Source: Formosa haliotis
GTDB taxonomy: Bacteria > Bacteroidota > Bacteroidia > Flavobacteriales > Flavobacteriaceae
DNA: 64,000 bases
Reading direction: 5' to 3'
NCBI RefSeq assembly: GCF_001685485.1
Contig: NZ_BDEL01000001.1
Span: forward strand, 1,237,501-1,301,500
Shown here piece after piece: positions 16,798-27,168 of this stretch; the stretch's first letter is position 1, and each line of letters begins with the position of its first letter. The notes beneath the pieces were generated by a model. That model had not been told where the DNA came from, made no database searches, and was given only the letters and a program-made list of their open reading frames with translations. The position numbers and the translations under genes were made by a program.

Positions 16798-19332
16798 CTA
16801 TTTTTTAACAAGGGTTATCTCCTCTCCAACTTTAGTTTCAATATCATACACATAAGATGGTTTTAAAGTAACGCCTCTAAGGCTAGCTTTTGCAGAAATA
16901 ATAGGATCTTTAATCTCCGGAACTTGATAGAAGGGGTTTGGGTTTTCGCCTGTAGCCATTTGTAAAACGCCTCCACTTTGAAGCTTTAATTCATTATACG
17001 AACGTATACGAAGATTCCCCCCTAAAGTCGATTTGATTACGGCTTTTACAACATTTCCGTCCTTCCATTCTAAAGCTACAATTTCGAAGCCACCACGAGC
17101 CCGTAATCCTGAAACTTGTCCGTCTTTCCAAACATCGGGTAAAGCTGGTATTAAATGAATCGCTGCATCATGACTTTGCACCAACATTTCGGTTAAACCT
17201 GAAGTGAATCCAAAATTTCCATCAATTTGAAATGGCGGGTGTGCATCGAGCATATTGGCATAAGTACCGCCGCCTTTAGGTGAATCTGGACGGCCAACTA
17301 ATTTTATTTGATCGCCCATTAATTTATACGCATGATTACCATCTAACAACCGTGCCCAAAGGTTTATTTTCCAGTTCATAGACCAGCCTGTGGAAGGATC
17401 GCCTCGTTGAATTAATGTGTTTTTTGCCCCCTCAAACAATTCAGGATGTCTATATGGCGACATGACATTTGAAGGATAAAGACCGTAGAGATGCGAGACA
17501 TGACGGTGATCGTCTTCAGGATCGTCCAAATCGTCCATCCACTCTTGGATTTGATTGTGTTGACCGACCTTTATTGGTGGTAATTTTTTTAAGGTGCTTT
17601 TCATTTTTACAACCAAATCGGCATCGACTTTTAACAATTCTGCTGCTGCAATTGTTTTTGTCAACATATCGAAAACCAACTGACTATCCATAGAAGCGCT
17701 TTCTACTATATTTACACTTTTTGGGCGTCCTTTTGGGCCATGTTCTGGTGAAATGGTTGGCGACATCACCAAATAGCCATTTGGATCTTCCGTTAAGAAA
17801 CTCAAACAAAATTCTGAAGCCCCTTTCATAGCCGGATATACCGTTTTTAAATAAGCTTCATCTCCGTTAAACATATATTTTTCCCATAAATGCTGAGCCA
17901 ACCAAGTGCCTCCTGTTGTCCACATCCCCCAAGTTGCACCGTCTACGGGTCCTGTAATGCGCCACAAATCGGTGTTGTGATGCGTTACCCAACCGTTGGC
18001 ACCATACATTTCTTCTGCCGTTTCTTGTCCAACTACGGAAAGTTCTTTGACTAACTGAATTAACGGCTCATGCATTTCGGTCAGGTTTGTCACCTCCGCC
18101 GGCCAGTAATTCATCTCGGTATTGATATTTACCGTATAGGCACTTTTCCAAGGTGGTGTTAAATCCTTATTCCAAATACCTTGTAAATTTGAAGCTTGAC
18201 CTCCCGGCTGCGAAGACGAGATTAAAAGGTATCGGCCAAATTGAAAATATAAAGCCGCTAAACTAGGATCGTTACTGCTGCTAAATTCTTTTATTCGAAC
18301 ATCGGTAGGTTTTGTTTTCGCATTGGTTTCGCCCAAATCTAATTGCACGCGATTGAAATACTTCTGATAAAACGCCGTATGATTGGCTACTAACTGATTG
18401 TAGTTTTTTTCTTCGGCCTTAGCGATATATTCTGAAGCGCGTTTGTGTGCATCGGCACTAACATCCTTATAATTGACAAAATTAGTGGCAATCGAGAGGT
18501 ATAGTGTTACACTATTGGCATTGGTAACTTCCAGCTGATTAGTTGTTGCTGTTAAGATCCCGCCCTCAGGAACTATTTTCACACGCGCATCAAATTCAAC
18601 TTTGCCTTTTATCGCTGGAGATTCCTTTGGTAAGCGTTTGTTTTTATTGTCACTACCAAAACCGGTCATGACTAACACATTATCATGTTCTGTAAACACC
18701 GAAACTTTTGCAGGCTCTGGCCGATCCATTTTTGCTGTAAAACTAATTTTTCCAGGCGTGTTGGCCGTTAATTTCATGACAATGACCTCATCGGGGAACG
18801 AAGTAAAAATGTCACGCCGATATTCGACACCATCAACTGTATATGTCGTGGTATTTATGGCATTTTCTATATCTAAGGCTCGGTAATAATTGGTATAATG
18901 CTCCTGATTTTTAAAACTCAATCTTAAATTCCCAACAGTTTCATAAGGCATCCCGTGCGAGGTTTTAGACAGTATTTTGGCATTTGCAAGATTGTGAGCT
19001 TCTTGGTACTTACCTTCAAACAACAAGGTCCTAACTTCAGAAAGTGCTGCTTTAGCATCGGGATTCGCATTGGTATGCGGGCCACCAGCCCAAAGGGTTG
19101 CTTCGTTTAACTGAATATTTTCTTCCGTTGGAATACCGTAAACCATCGCTCCCAAGCGACCATTACCTAAAGGCAAGGCTTCATTCCAATCGGCTGCTGG
19201 TGCATCGTACCATAATTTTAACGGTGAAGCTTGCTTTTGTGCTAAAATCACGCTGCCCATAGAAGCACATACAACAAAAAACACAAAAACTAAGTATTGT
19301 CTTCTATTTCGGTTAATCATAATAAATTTCAT
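16798..19332 (-). CDS. GH95 alpha-L-fucosidase, secreted
   Basis: This 844-residue protein is a canonical GH95 enzyme. The N-terminal beta-domain starts with [20 protein letters not shown] (38-57), including the family signature [23 protein letters not shown] (402-410) carries the Asn pair, [10 protein letters not shown] the general acid Glu530, and [11 protein letters not shown] the partner Asp704. A signal peptide ends at VILAQ (residue 32). Met5 (19320) is an equally possible start. The reaction is inverting hydrolysis of terminal alpha-L-fucose, mostly 1,2-linked in known members. It is last in the unit that begins with the lyase at 29112 and follows the lyase gene by 15 bp. It suggests that the lyase product or its side chains carry fucose. 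Confidence 0.97.
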   Translation of the reverse strand: MKFIMINRNRRQYLVFVFFVVCASMGSVILAQKQASPLKLWYDAPAADWNEALPLGNGRLGAMVYGIPTEENIQLNEATLWAGGPHTNANPDAKAALSEVRTLLFEGKYQEAHNLANAKILSKTSHGMPYETVGNLRLSFKNQEHYTNYYRALDIENAINTTTYTVDGVEYRRDIFTSFPDEVIVMKLTANTPGKISFTAKMDRPEPAKVSVFTEHDNVLVMTGFGSDNKNKRLPKESPAIKGKVEFDARVKIVPEGGILTATTNQLEVTNANSVTLYLSIATNFVNYKDVSADAHKRASEYIAKAEEKNYNQLVANHTAFYQKYFNRVQLDLGETNAKTKPTDVRIKEFSSSNDPSLAALYFQFGRYLLISSSQPGGQASNLQGIWNKDLTPPWKSAYTVNINTEMNYWPAEVTNLTEMHEPLIQLVKELSVVGQETAEEMYGANGWVTHHNTDLWRITGPVDGATWGMWTTGGTWLAQHLWEKYMFNGDEAYLKTVYPAMKGASEFCLSFLTEDPNGYLVMSPTISPEHGPKGRPKSVNIVESASMDSQLVFDMLTKTIAAAELLKVDADLVVKMKSTLKKLPPIKVGQHNQIQEWMDDLDDPEDDHRHVSHLYGLYPSNVMSPYRHPELFEGAKNTLIQRGDPSTGWSMNWKINLWARLLDGNHAYKLMGDQIKLVGRPDSPKGGGTYANMLDAHPPFQIDGNFGFTSGLTEMLVQSHDAAIHLIPALPDVWKDGQVSGLRARGGFEIVALEWKDGNVVKAVIKSTLGGNLRIRSYNELKLQSGGVLQMATGENPNPFYQVPEIKDPIISAKASLRGVTLKPSYVYDIETKVGEEITLVKK

Positions 19333-19347
19333 GTTATTATTGGTTAG

Positions 19348-21804
19348 TTAGTTACTAATTTCAGTCTTAATTAGCTTATTGAATTTAAATTCTTCTAAAC
19401 GAATTATAGTTTGTCCTTCTTTAAAGTTTTGTATAGTAATTCTGTGCTCCCGCCCATCTTTAAAATACACAAACAATTCTTCGGGATTTTTAGAAACGAT
19501 CTTATCTATTAGCGCTTCCCCTTGATAAGGTTCTAAAACATGTAAAAAATTGGTCGCTTTCTCATTTACACGAACAGCATAGGTTCTGCGCTCTGGATTG
19601 TTCCTATCGTTACGTTGCTTCCCGCCTACCGGATAATTTGCGATAAAACTTTTGCCTGCCTTTGGCCACAACGTATGCACATCGAGTTTGTTTCCCCCAT
19701 CATTAAATGCAACCTTTGCGCCCTTTTTAAACGCATACCATTGGGCATTAGAAAAATACTTGTACGGCGAATCGGTTTCTGTACTTAACGAATCGTGTAT
19801 GCTTCCTTGAGGTTTTACCCCTTCGATATTTTTGAATCCTACAGGGTGAATTAACCAATCGTAATGATGTTTGGTATTGGAAGCTAAACGATCTGCAAGA
19901 ACCACATAATCATCCGTTACTATGGTTAAACGCCTTTGTTGTATAGGCTTAAAGCTAGCTTCAAAATCGGTGTCCTTCCATGGTGGAAACTGCTCCCCAT
20001 CCCAAAGTGGTATTTTTCGCCATCGGGCTTCGGTTTCCACAACGGTTGCTTGCATGATATCGCCTTTAAAAAACAAGGTTTGTTTTGATGGCACCGCTTC
20101 CTGCTGAAGTTCGTCGACAATAACCATATTATGCGTAGCAGAAGTCTGAATACTTTCTTTATATCCTGGTTGGCCGTAACCAAACCAAGCCATTTCGGCT
20201 CCAAAATATTTGTAACCATTGCGATCTAGACCTATTAAATTCGTTCTATCAAAATGGCCATGCCACCCACCATGCGTTCCGTATTTTACAAACGCTTGAA
20301 TTTGTTTTTCGGGTGTATTTCGCGTTCCCTGCGACCGTAAAGCCACTAGACCCACATTGGGTGCCACACTAGAATTGATCCGAGGATCTGCAACCGTTGG
20401 CAATTCCGGAACACCATACATTAAGGCTAGCCAAGAATCACGTTCGGTTTTGCTTAGTACCCAAGCCAGTTCTTTCAAATTATAAGCGCGGTAAGCCAGT
20501 TCGTAAAACGGTTCTGGTGCTTTTAAATTGGAATCGTTGGTAGCTACCACATTGGCATCTTCATCCATAAACGGAATGTATGGCGTGACCATATCTTCCA
20601 AGCCAACCGTATTTTTAGTAATTGGCCCCCAGTTATCGAATTTCATGCCTGTAAAGCCTTCTTTTATGTTTTCGAAATCTTTACTTTTAAATTTTACAGG
20701 GAATCGTTTATGATATAAATCCCAACCATAATTCTGAAACGCCTGCGCCACCAAACTATATCGCTGAACCACCAAATAGCAATAATTAGCGGTCCCCTCG
20801 AACCACCAACCATCGTCCATAACACCTTTACCAATTTGATCGGCCATACCGCCTGGCGCATCAGTTAAATACTTAACTTCGGAAATATCTTGCAAAAATA
20901 AAGCTGATAAAATAGCTCCTGCATTGGCACTCGCCTGGTGATTCATAATCCCGGAAGGATCCATATGTTTCCGATTTTGCGCTAAATAATACCGAAACGT
21001 GGCTTCAATATTGTCGCGATCTGTTTCTGAAAATTCGGGTTCGTTAAATACTATATCGCAGGCCGCTGCTAAATGTAAAAAGAAATTTCCTTCGTGTACT
21101 TGCACACCCGAAGTCGCGGCTCCAATAGATAAATACCCTGCTTCGCGATCGCAAACATCTTTAATAAATTGAATGGCTTTTTGTTTGTAAACTGCGTTTC
21201 CTGTTAATTTCCAAGCCAAGGTCAACTTAAAAACCAGTTCGCTATCATTGGGTTTATAATTAAAACTCGACCAAACTTTTACCGGTCTGGGTTTACTAAC
21301 TATTTTTCGTTCGGGCACCTGATAAGTATCTAACTCTTGAAGCATCTTATCTAAATTGTTTTTAGCCCAAGGATACTGTTCGGTTTTAGCTTTGGTCTCT
21401 GCAATAACAGCATTGGTAACTAAAAGAAACGGATGTTCTTTAGTCCGAACCGTTACAAATTCCAGTAATTCTTTAGCTCCCGAAGTTCTATTTTCAATGG
21501 CTAACTGACTCGTTTCAAACCCACCTTTTGGCAAGCGCTTACTCATAATTACCCGGAGATGTCCTGTGTACTGTGCTTTCGGTTTTACCCTAATAATAGC
21601 ATCGGTTAACAAATACGTACAGGCCAAACTTCTGGGGTTTTCTACCTGCACATGAAATTCTTGTACCGATGCTTTGTCATTTTTTAAATGAAATGTATGC
21701 GTGATGGTATCGCCAGCCTTCGCCGATTTACACGTATCATTGTTAGTGGAAAACCCTAAAAGCGAGATGTTACTAAAGATGAGAAAAATATATAAGTGTT
21801 TCAT
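19348..21804 (-). CDS. Heparinase II/III-type polysaccharide lyase, secreted
   Basis: This 818-residue protein has a short signal peptide (about 1-19). A beta-domain at about 30-125 (ITHTFHLKNDKASVQEFHVQ) is followed by an alpha-helical toroid (about 130-460, with MNHQASANAG at 287-296 and DGWWFEGTANY at 331-341). A C-terminal beta-sandwich follows, carrying the heparinase II/III signature HGHFDRTN (515-522). Such enzymes cleave uronate-containing chains by beta-elimination, using Asn/His/Tyr and Arg in the toroid cleft. The front beta-domain is not present in the other lyases of this window, so it is a separate lineage from the proteins at 22771, 38742 and 41570. It lies between an esterase (16 bp upstream) and GH95 (15 bp downstream) in one operon. 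PL subfamily and substrate cannot be fixed without a database comparison. Confidence 0.88.
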   Translation of the reverse strand: MKHLYIFLIFSNISLLGFSTNNDTCKSAKAGDTITHTFHLKNDKASVQEFHVQVENPRSLACTYLLTDAIIRVKPKAQYTGHLRVIMSKRLPKGGFETSQLAIENRTSGAKELLEFVTVRTKEHPFLLVTNAVIAETKAKTEQYPWAKNNLDKMLQELDTYQVPERKIVSKPRPVKVWSSFNYKPNDSELVFKLTLAWKLTGNAVYKQKAIQFIKDVCDREAGYLSIGAATSGVQVHEGNFFLHLAAACDIVFNEPEFSETDRDNIEATFRYYLAQNRKHMDPSGIMNHQASANAGAILSALFLQDISEVKYLTDAPGGMADQIGKGVMDDGWWFEGTANYCYLVVQRYSLVAQAFQNYGWDLYHKRFPVKFKSKDFENIKEGFTGMKFDNWGPITKNTVGLEDMVTPYIPFMDEDANVVATNDSNLKAPEPFYELAYRAYNLKELAWVLSKTERDSWLALMYGVPELPTVADPRINSSVAPNVGLVALRSQGTRNTPEKQIQAFVKYGTHGGWHGHFDRTNLIGLDRNGYKYFGAEMAWFGYGQPGYKESIQTSATHNMVIVDELQQEAVPSKQTLFFKGDIMQATVVETEARWRKIPLWDGEQFPPWKDTDFEASFKPIQQRRLTIVTDDYVVLADRLASNTKHHYDWLIHPVGFKNIEGVKPQGSIHDSLSTETDSPYKYFSNAQWYAFKKGAKVAFNDGGNKLDVHTLWPKAGKSFIANYPVGGKQRNDRNNPERRTYAVRVNEKATNFLHVLEPYQGEALIDKIVSKNPEELFVYFKDGREHRITIQNFKEGQTIIRLEEFKFNKLIKTEISN

Positions 21805-21820
21805 GCTTATTTTTTACAAA

Positions 21821-22756
21821 TCATTTTTTTAAATGCTCTAAAACAAATGCCGTTGCATAATTATTTAGTTCGGTTATGGATGGTGAAATCCCTTCACCGT
21901 GAAAACTGTGTGCCGCATTTTTTATGGTTAATAATTCGACATCTGCACCTTTCTCCTTACCAACTTCTACCATATAAGTTGAATTAATAATAGGTAGTAC
22001 CGTGTCCTTATCGCCATGAATTAATAATATGGGAGGACTGTTCTTTTTTAATAGTTCTGTTGGACTCAATAATTTTGCGAGCTCTGGTTTTTCTGCCAAG
22101 GGAGCCCCCAATAATCTTTCGAAAAGTTTACCATCTTCAAAAATAGAGCCCGGTCTTAAGTCGGGATTTACACAAGACGTAAATGGAAAATAAGAGACTA
22201 CACATTTAAATTTAGGATTAAACTTAGTAAGTTCCTGATCTCCTTTAAAATCGGCATTATCACCTAAAGCCGTAACCAAACTTAAATGACCACCAGCCGA
22301 TCCGCCCCAAATGCCATATTGTTTTTCATCAAGTTTGTATTGCTTGGCATGTTTTAATAAAAATCGCGTGGCATCTTTCGCATCCACAACCGCATCATAG
22401 GCATTGGTTTCTCCTTTTGCCAATCTGTACTCTATAGCCATGCAAATTACGCCTTGGTCTAAAAGACTTCTTAGGGTTTCCAAAGTGGCTTTTTTAAGGA
22501 TATTATACGGACTCCCACCAGCCCATCCGCCACCATGAACATACATCATCCAAGGATTTTTCGCAGCCATTTGTTCCGGATTCGGGTAAAAGATAGTCAT
22601 ACTTAAATCTTTACCATCTACCGTTTTGTACACTAGTTTTTCTTTATGTAGAAAGGTATCCAGGATGTCTTGTTCCTTGGCATTTTGCGCCCATACAAGT
22701 ACAGACGTACACAGGATAAGGAATAAGCAACACAACGATTTTATTGGATTATTCAT
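21821..22756 (-). CDS. Alpha/beta-hydrolase carbohydrate esterase (BD-FAE-like), secreted
   Basis: This 311-residue protein has a signal peptide ending VWAQ (residue 24). It carries an oxyanion-hole motif HGGGW (74-78) and the nucleophile Ser153 in GGSAGG. The acid is probably the Asp of HGDKDTVLP and the base the His of AAHSFHGEG. This arrangement is typical of the hormone-sensitive-lipase/BD-FAE type of esterase, often found removing acetyl or feruloyl groups from polysaccharides. It sits 14 bp after one lyase and 16 bp before another, so deacylation probably exposes the chain to lyase attack. It is related to the protein at 37886-38749, which also sits next to lyases. The acyl group is not known. 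Confidence 0.92.
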   Translation of the reverse strand: MNNPIKSLCCLFLILCTSVLVWAQNAKEQDILDTFLHKEKLVYKTVDGKDLSMTIFYPNPEQMAAKNPWMMYVHGGGWAGGSPYNILKKATLETLRSLLDQGVICMAIEYRLAKGETNAYDAVVDAKDATRFLLKHAKQYKLDEKQYGIWGGSAGGHLSLVTALGDNADFKGDQELTKFNPKFKCVVSYFPFTSCVNPDLRPGSIFEDGKLFERLLGAPLAEKPELAKLLSPTELLKKNSPPILLIHGDKDTVLPIINSTYMVEVGKEKGADVELLTIKNAAHSFHGEGISPSITELNNYATAFVLEHLKK

Positions 22757-22770
22757 GATAACGCTTGCTT

Positions 22771-25512
22771 TTAGTTTATGTTTATAGCTCTAAAATCACC
22801 CGCTTTAAACGTCATTTTTTTATTGTTGAATGTTATTTCGATAGGCACATTATTATCCAGTTGTAACTTGCCATTTTTGAATTCCAAAACCACATTCCCC
22901 ACTTTCTCTGCAGTGATTGTATAACCTTTTGCTGAAATAGTTTGCCCGTTACCTACAAAAACAACCCAATCGCCATTCGTTTCTGTACCTACCAACATAT
23001 AAGTAGCGTCAGATACTATGTCTTGATATTTTACCTGTTTATGATTTGCCGACGAAAACACCGCATCTTCGCGCCCTGATTTATGTGTGATATGTAATCC
23101 TACGAATTCCGTATTTCCATTTTCATCATCAAAACTTGAGATACTCTTTATACTTTTTCCATGGGCCGAGGTAAATGGTTCGTAAACCGATACAAAAGGT
23201 TTCTCCCAAGCCGCACCGTGTTGTCTGGCTGCTAACGTTAAATATGGTGCTTTATCTACCTCGTAAGGTAAACCACTATTTCCTTTAAACGCTTTATTAG
23301 GTGGCGATTTAATAGAAAACACCTCGCGCCCTTCTGTCCCTTTCATCCAAAGATTCATAAACACATCGTCTTTACCTTCAGGCATATCTATTTTCCATTC
23401 GGCTTGATAATCGGCTGCTGTTTTCTTCGATTGTTTATCCCACATATAATCTAGCGCATATAAATGACCGCCAGCAAATGCCATCTCTTCACTTGGAGTG
23501 AGCTCTAACGGAATGCCTTTTGCATCCATAATACTCATGGTTTGCCCCAAATTGTGGTAGAAATAATCATGAAACTTATCACCTTTGCGTTGCTTTTTAG
23601 ATCGGAAAATATCGATATAATACCCTGTTGTTTCTCCTGTTTTAACGATACTAACTAATCGCGTTTGGTCGCTTTGGGTTTCAGGTTCTAAAAAGTACAC
23701 ATCGGAATACGTGATATCTGAATAATAGCCTTGTTTTTGTTCCGATTTAGGATATTCCCCCTTCAAATCGAACGCGTGGTAACTCAGCATTTCTGTATAC
23801 GAAGACACGCCATCTACCATAACCGTATTATGTGCTGGAAACTGCGAATAATATTCTAAATAAACAGGTTGTAAATAGCTAGCACCTTTACCAGGATCGC
23901 CACCTTGTACAAATCCTTTTCCGTACAATTCCATGTTAATACCGTTGGCATGCATATGGTTACCAAGGGATCCATTTAATGACACCATCATGCCATCTTC
24001 TCCGGTTCCCATACGTTGCACATGCCAGCTTACATTAGGCGCATAAAACGATTGAGTCACGTAATCTTCTAGATTTCCTTTGTCATACTTTGGATTAAGT
24101 TCTAGAGGTTTACTAGCAAAAAATGAACTTATATTAGCTTTCGGTTTTCTCGTTTTTCCGCCTTTAGATTCTTGCGAAAAGATTTTATACAAACCAGTAA
24201 ATTCTTCTTCCATCTTTTTATTGCCCGTTTTTTGAGCAATACGAATCATATCATCAAAAGCATCGGTACTTAAGGCTCCGTAATTACTGTCTCCAAAAGC
24301 AACTGTTTGTCCGTTAGGAAACAAGTATTGTGGCAGCATTTTTACAGCTGTTTCCATAACTGGCATATACGGTAGAATATTATGATCGAAAGTATTATTA
24401 AAATCTTCTATAAAATGGGTAAGATCTTTAGTCACTCCCAAAGAATATCCAGGGCATTCCGCCCAAACACCATTACTTTTATCGTAACCGTAATCCATAA
24501 ATTTGTTTAACGACCACTGGCGCGCCGAGGTTTCATTTAAGATATAATTGATATAATATTCACGTCCTTTTTTGTCTTCATAATGCTTATCATCTTGAAG
24601 TACCATCGCTGCTTTTAAAATGATTTTAGCTTGGTGTAAATTCCAGTTGTTTTGAGGCACTCCGTTTTTAATAATTTGATCTATCCAACGCTTGATTGTT
24701 TTATCGTACATGGCTATATGCTTCGCGTGATTTGCCTCGATATAAGGATGAAGAAAATCGTAAAGTTCTGCTATATCTATAAGAACATTTTCGTGAATGA
24801 CCTGAAAATTGGTAAAACCGACTAGAGTTTGAATGTGACCATTTAATAAATCTATTGGTTCGCTTCGGTACGACATACCTTCCATATAGGTATGAAAAAT
24901 ATCGTATGCAAACTTGGCATTAGCAGGATCGTTTTCTATCCAATACATAAAAGCGGCATCACGCCCTAATTCAATAATTCTTTCATTAATACTATAAATA
25001 ACGCGACCCGTTTTAGAAATTTCTGCCCACTCGAACGGGTTTCCTTCCTTACTTCTATTAGGAAGCCACAACCCTCGTGGATCGTCCATATACGGTTTAA
25101 TATCTTCTAATTTTGGTGTGCCATATGGCGAAGTATAATCTCGAGACCCAACAAAACGCACGGTTGGTACAGGCGCTTCACCATCGGCGTGTGAATAGTT
25201 GATCCCATTAACATACACGTTGGTTGATTTTGTTTTCCAATACATTTGAAGCCTCGAAACCATCCATTCTGGATCGGTTTTATGTTGCTCGACATAGTGA
25301 TCGATACGATCGTGAATGCCTTTAGCCACCTCTTGTGCCCAAGCTTCTTTTTTAATCGTTTTTTGTAAATCCTTTTTTTCAGACTCCGTAATATATATCC
25401 GCGGATAGCCTTGGTTTAAATGGCCTGGTAAAGGGATTTTACTTTGGTTTTGGGCAACAAGTTGTTGTCCACCAATAATGATTAAAAGGATTAAAATACA
25501 TCTATGCATCAT
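22771..25512 (-). CDS. Heparinase II/III-type polysaccharide lyase, secreted (paralogue 1 of 3)
   Basis: This 913-residue protein has a signal peptide ending LVAQ (residue 21). It shares its whole layout with the proteins at 38742 and 41570: DPEWMVSRLQMYWKTK near residue 80, then a block around EAPVPTVRFVGSRDY (112-126), then NNWNLHQ (288-294). The C-terminal beta-sandwich carries GSLGNHMHANG (514-524). The toroid plus beta-sandwich fold is that of heparinase II/III-type lyases, which cut next to uronic acids. Conserved NNWN and NHxHANG are the expected active-site regions. It lies 62 bp after the sulfatase and 14 bp before the esterase. The exact PL family and substrate are unknown. The resemblance to heparinases concerns the fold, not proof of activity on heparin. 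Confidence 0.88.
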   Translation of the reverse strand: MMHRCILILLIIIGGQQLVAQNQSKIPLPGHLNQGYPRIYITESEKKDLQKTIKKEAWAQEVAKGIHDRIDHYVEQHKTDPEWMVSRLQMYWKTKSTNVYVNGINYSHADGEAPVPTVRFVGSRDYTSPYGTPKLEDIKPYMDDPRGLWLPNRSKEGNPFEWAEISKTGRVIYSINERIIELGRDAAFMYWIENDPANAKFAYDIFHTYMEGMSYRSEPIDLLNGHIQTLVGFTNFQVIHENVLIDIAELYDFLHPYIEANHAKHIAMYDKTIKRWIDQIIKNGVPQNNWNLHQAKIILKAAMVLQDDKHYEDKKGREYYINYILNETSARQWSLNKFMDYGYDKSNGVWAECPGYSLGVTKDLTHFIEDFNNTFDHNILPYMPVMETAVKMLPQYLFPNGQTVAFGDSNYGALSTDAFDDMIRIAQKTGNKKMEEEFTGLYKIFSQESKGGKTRKPKANISSFFASKPLELNPKYDKGNLEDYVTQSFYAPNVSWHVQRMGTGEDGMMVSLNGSLGNHMHANGINMELYGKGFVQGGDPGKGASYLQPVYLEYYSQFPAHNTVMVDGVSSYTEMLSYHAFDLKGEYPKSEQKQGYYSDITYSDVYFLEPETQSDQTRLVSIVKTGETTGYYIDIFRSKKQRKGDKFHDYFYHNLGQTMSIMDAKGIPLELTPSEEMAFAGGHLYALDYMWDKQSKKTAADYQAEWKIDMPEGKDDVFMNLWMKGTEGREVFSIKSPPNKAFKGNSGLPYEVDKAPYLTLAARQHGAAWEKPFVSVYEPFTSAHGKSIKSISSFDDENGNTEFVGLHITHKSGREDAVFSSANHKQVKYQDIVSDATYMLVGTETNGDWVVFVGNGQTISAKGYTITAEKVGNVVLEFKNGKLQLDNNVPIEITFNNKKMTFKAGDFRAININ

Positions 25513-25574
25513 TAGTTTAATTGTTTTGTAGTTTAGTTTATTATTTTTTATTAGTTAAATAGAAAGGCTTTCCA

Positions 25575-27083
25575 TTAAGATTTTGCATTCATAAAATTCT
25601 CAAAAACAGTAGTGCAATCTATCGGGTCCTTCATTTTAATTTGTAGGTCTATATAGTCCTTAAACAATTGGTTTAAAATATGTTTATTCTTCTTTTTATC
25701 TGTAGCCAAATCATGCATTTCCATCGGATCGTTTTTCATATCGTAAACTCTCACCATATTAATAGAGGGGTACACTATCATTTTATAATTTTTAGTTCTA
25801 ATCATGCGTTGCGATCCAAAATAGGCTCCATAAACTTCTGGATATTGGCTTATTTTAGCCGTTCCATTTACCATTGGCAAAAGACTATTAAAGTCTATAT
25901 TAGCTGGTTTTTCTACTCCTGCAAGTTCTAAAGTAGTAGGCATAATATCTTGTAAATACACAAACTCGTCTACCACTTTTCCTTTGGGTACGTTGGGTCC
26001 ACAAACTATCATAGGCACTCTCATACTACTATCGTACATATTTTGTTTTCCCATAAATCCGTGATCTCCTATGGCTAAACCATGGTCTGCAGTAAAAAAG
26101 ATATATGTATTATCTGCTTTTCCTGAAGCTTCTAAGGCATCTAATAGCTTACCAATCTGCTCGTCCATATGGCTAATACTTGCATAATACTCTTGCCTGT
26201 TTACTTGTACTGCATATGTCGTTCTAGGAAAAGGAGCTAATTTTTCGTCACGTAAGCCTCTACCTGCTCTTGCCGCTTCGTTATAAGGATACTCTGGAAG
26301 AAAATTTTCTGGTACTTTAATTTTATCTACGTCGTACATATCGACAAAACGTTTAGGGGCTTGCCTAGGATCGTGGGGAGCATTAAAGGCCAAATACATA
26401 AAAAAGGGGTGGTCACGATCTTTAACTTGATTTAAAAAATCTATGCCATTATCGGCTAAAACTTCACTCCAATGTTTTCCGCCTTCCCAATATCCGCCCA
26501 AAGTCTCGTCATAAGGCGACCAAGTGTCGGGCTTATCTTTTTCAAAAGTTCGCGCATATCTTCCTTTAGTCTGATTTGGCATACCCGGACGAATGTCTTT
26601 GGTATAATCGAAAATGGCTTTAGGATCCACTTCTCCAACATGCCATTTCCCTGACATATAAGTATCGTATCCCGCTGCCTTTAGATATTGTGGCCAATAT
26701 TGTTCTGGCATTTTAAAGCTAATGCTATTTTCAGGATTGCTTATAAGGTCATTTGTATTGTTAACCTTATTTCCTGTTTTAGAATAAGAAGCGGCTCTCC
26801 ATAAATTACCGCCAGTAACGAGCATGGTTCTACTCGCTACACAAACTGCAGCCGTAAAAGACCCTTGATTAAAGGTATGCGAAAAGCTAATTCCTTGATC
26901 CATCAATTTGTCTAGATTCGGGGTTTTAACAGGGCAATCTTCTAAGGCGCCAATGGTGTTAAACGTCTGATCGTCGGCAAAAATGAAAAGAATATTTGGC
27001 TTTTGTTCTTGAGCAAAAGTTGTTAAAACCCAACAACACAAACACACTTGCATAAACTTTTTAAGACATTTCATAAAAATCAA
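25575..27083 (-). CDS. Type I (S1) sulfatase with a CxASR motif, secreted
   Basis: This 502-residue protein has a signal peptide ending LTTFAQ (residue 25); Met4 is an alternative start. The core begins PNILFIFADDQTFN (Asp37 and Asp38). The formylglycine motif is CVASR (Cys81), with Ala in place of the common Pro. This fits the known [PA] variation of the modification signal. FTADHGLAIGDHGFMGKQ in the second half supplies metal ligands and the conserved Lys, and it ends with typical sulfatase C-terminal features (YDMKNDPMEMHDLA). It lies second in the unit that starts with the lyase at 29112, 85 bp downstream of it and 62 bp before the next lyase, so it probably removes sulfate to allow lyase action. 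The substrate is unknown. Confidence 0.94.
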   Translation of the reverse strand: MIFMKCLKKFMQVCLCCWVLTTFAQEQKPNILFIFADDQTFNTIGALEDCPVKTPNLDKLMDQGISFSHTFNQGSFTAAVCVASRTMLVTGGNLWRAASYSKTGNKVNNTNDLISNPENSISFKMPEQYWPQYLKAAGYDTYMSGKWHVGEVDPKAIFDYTKDIRPGMPNQTKGRYARTFEKDKPDTWSPYDETLGGYWEGGKHWSEVLADNGIDFLNQVKDRDHPFFMYLAFNAPHDPRQAPKRFVDMYDVDKIKVPENFLPEYPYNEAARAGRGLRDEKLAPFPRTTYAVQVNRQEYYASISHMDEQIGKLLDALEASGKADNTYIFFTADHGLAIGDHGFMGKQNMYDSSMRVPMIVCGPNVPKGKVVDEFVYLQDIMPTTLELAGVEKPANIDFNSLLPMVNGTAKISQYPEVYGAYFGSQRMIRTKNYKMIVYPSINMVRVYDMKNDPMEMHDLATDKKKNKHILNQLFKDYIDLQIKMKDPIDCTTVFENFMNAKS

Positions 27084-27168
27084 TTTCTTTTATTTCTTTT
27101 CAATTGTGAATAGAATCACTTTAAAACACAGCTTTGTTTAACCCCTAAAACATTCCAAAAACCCTTTC

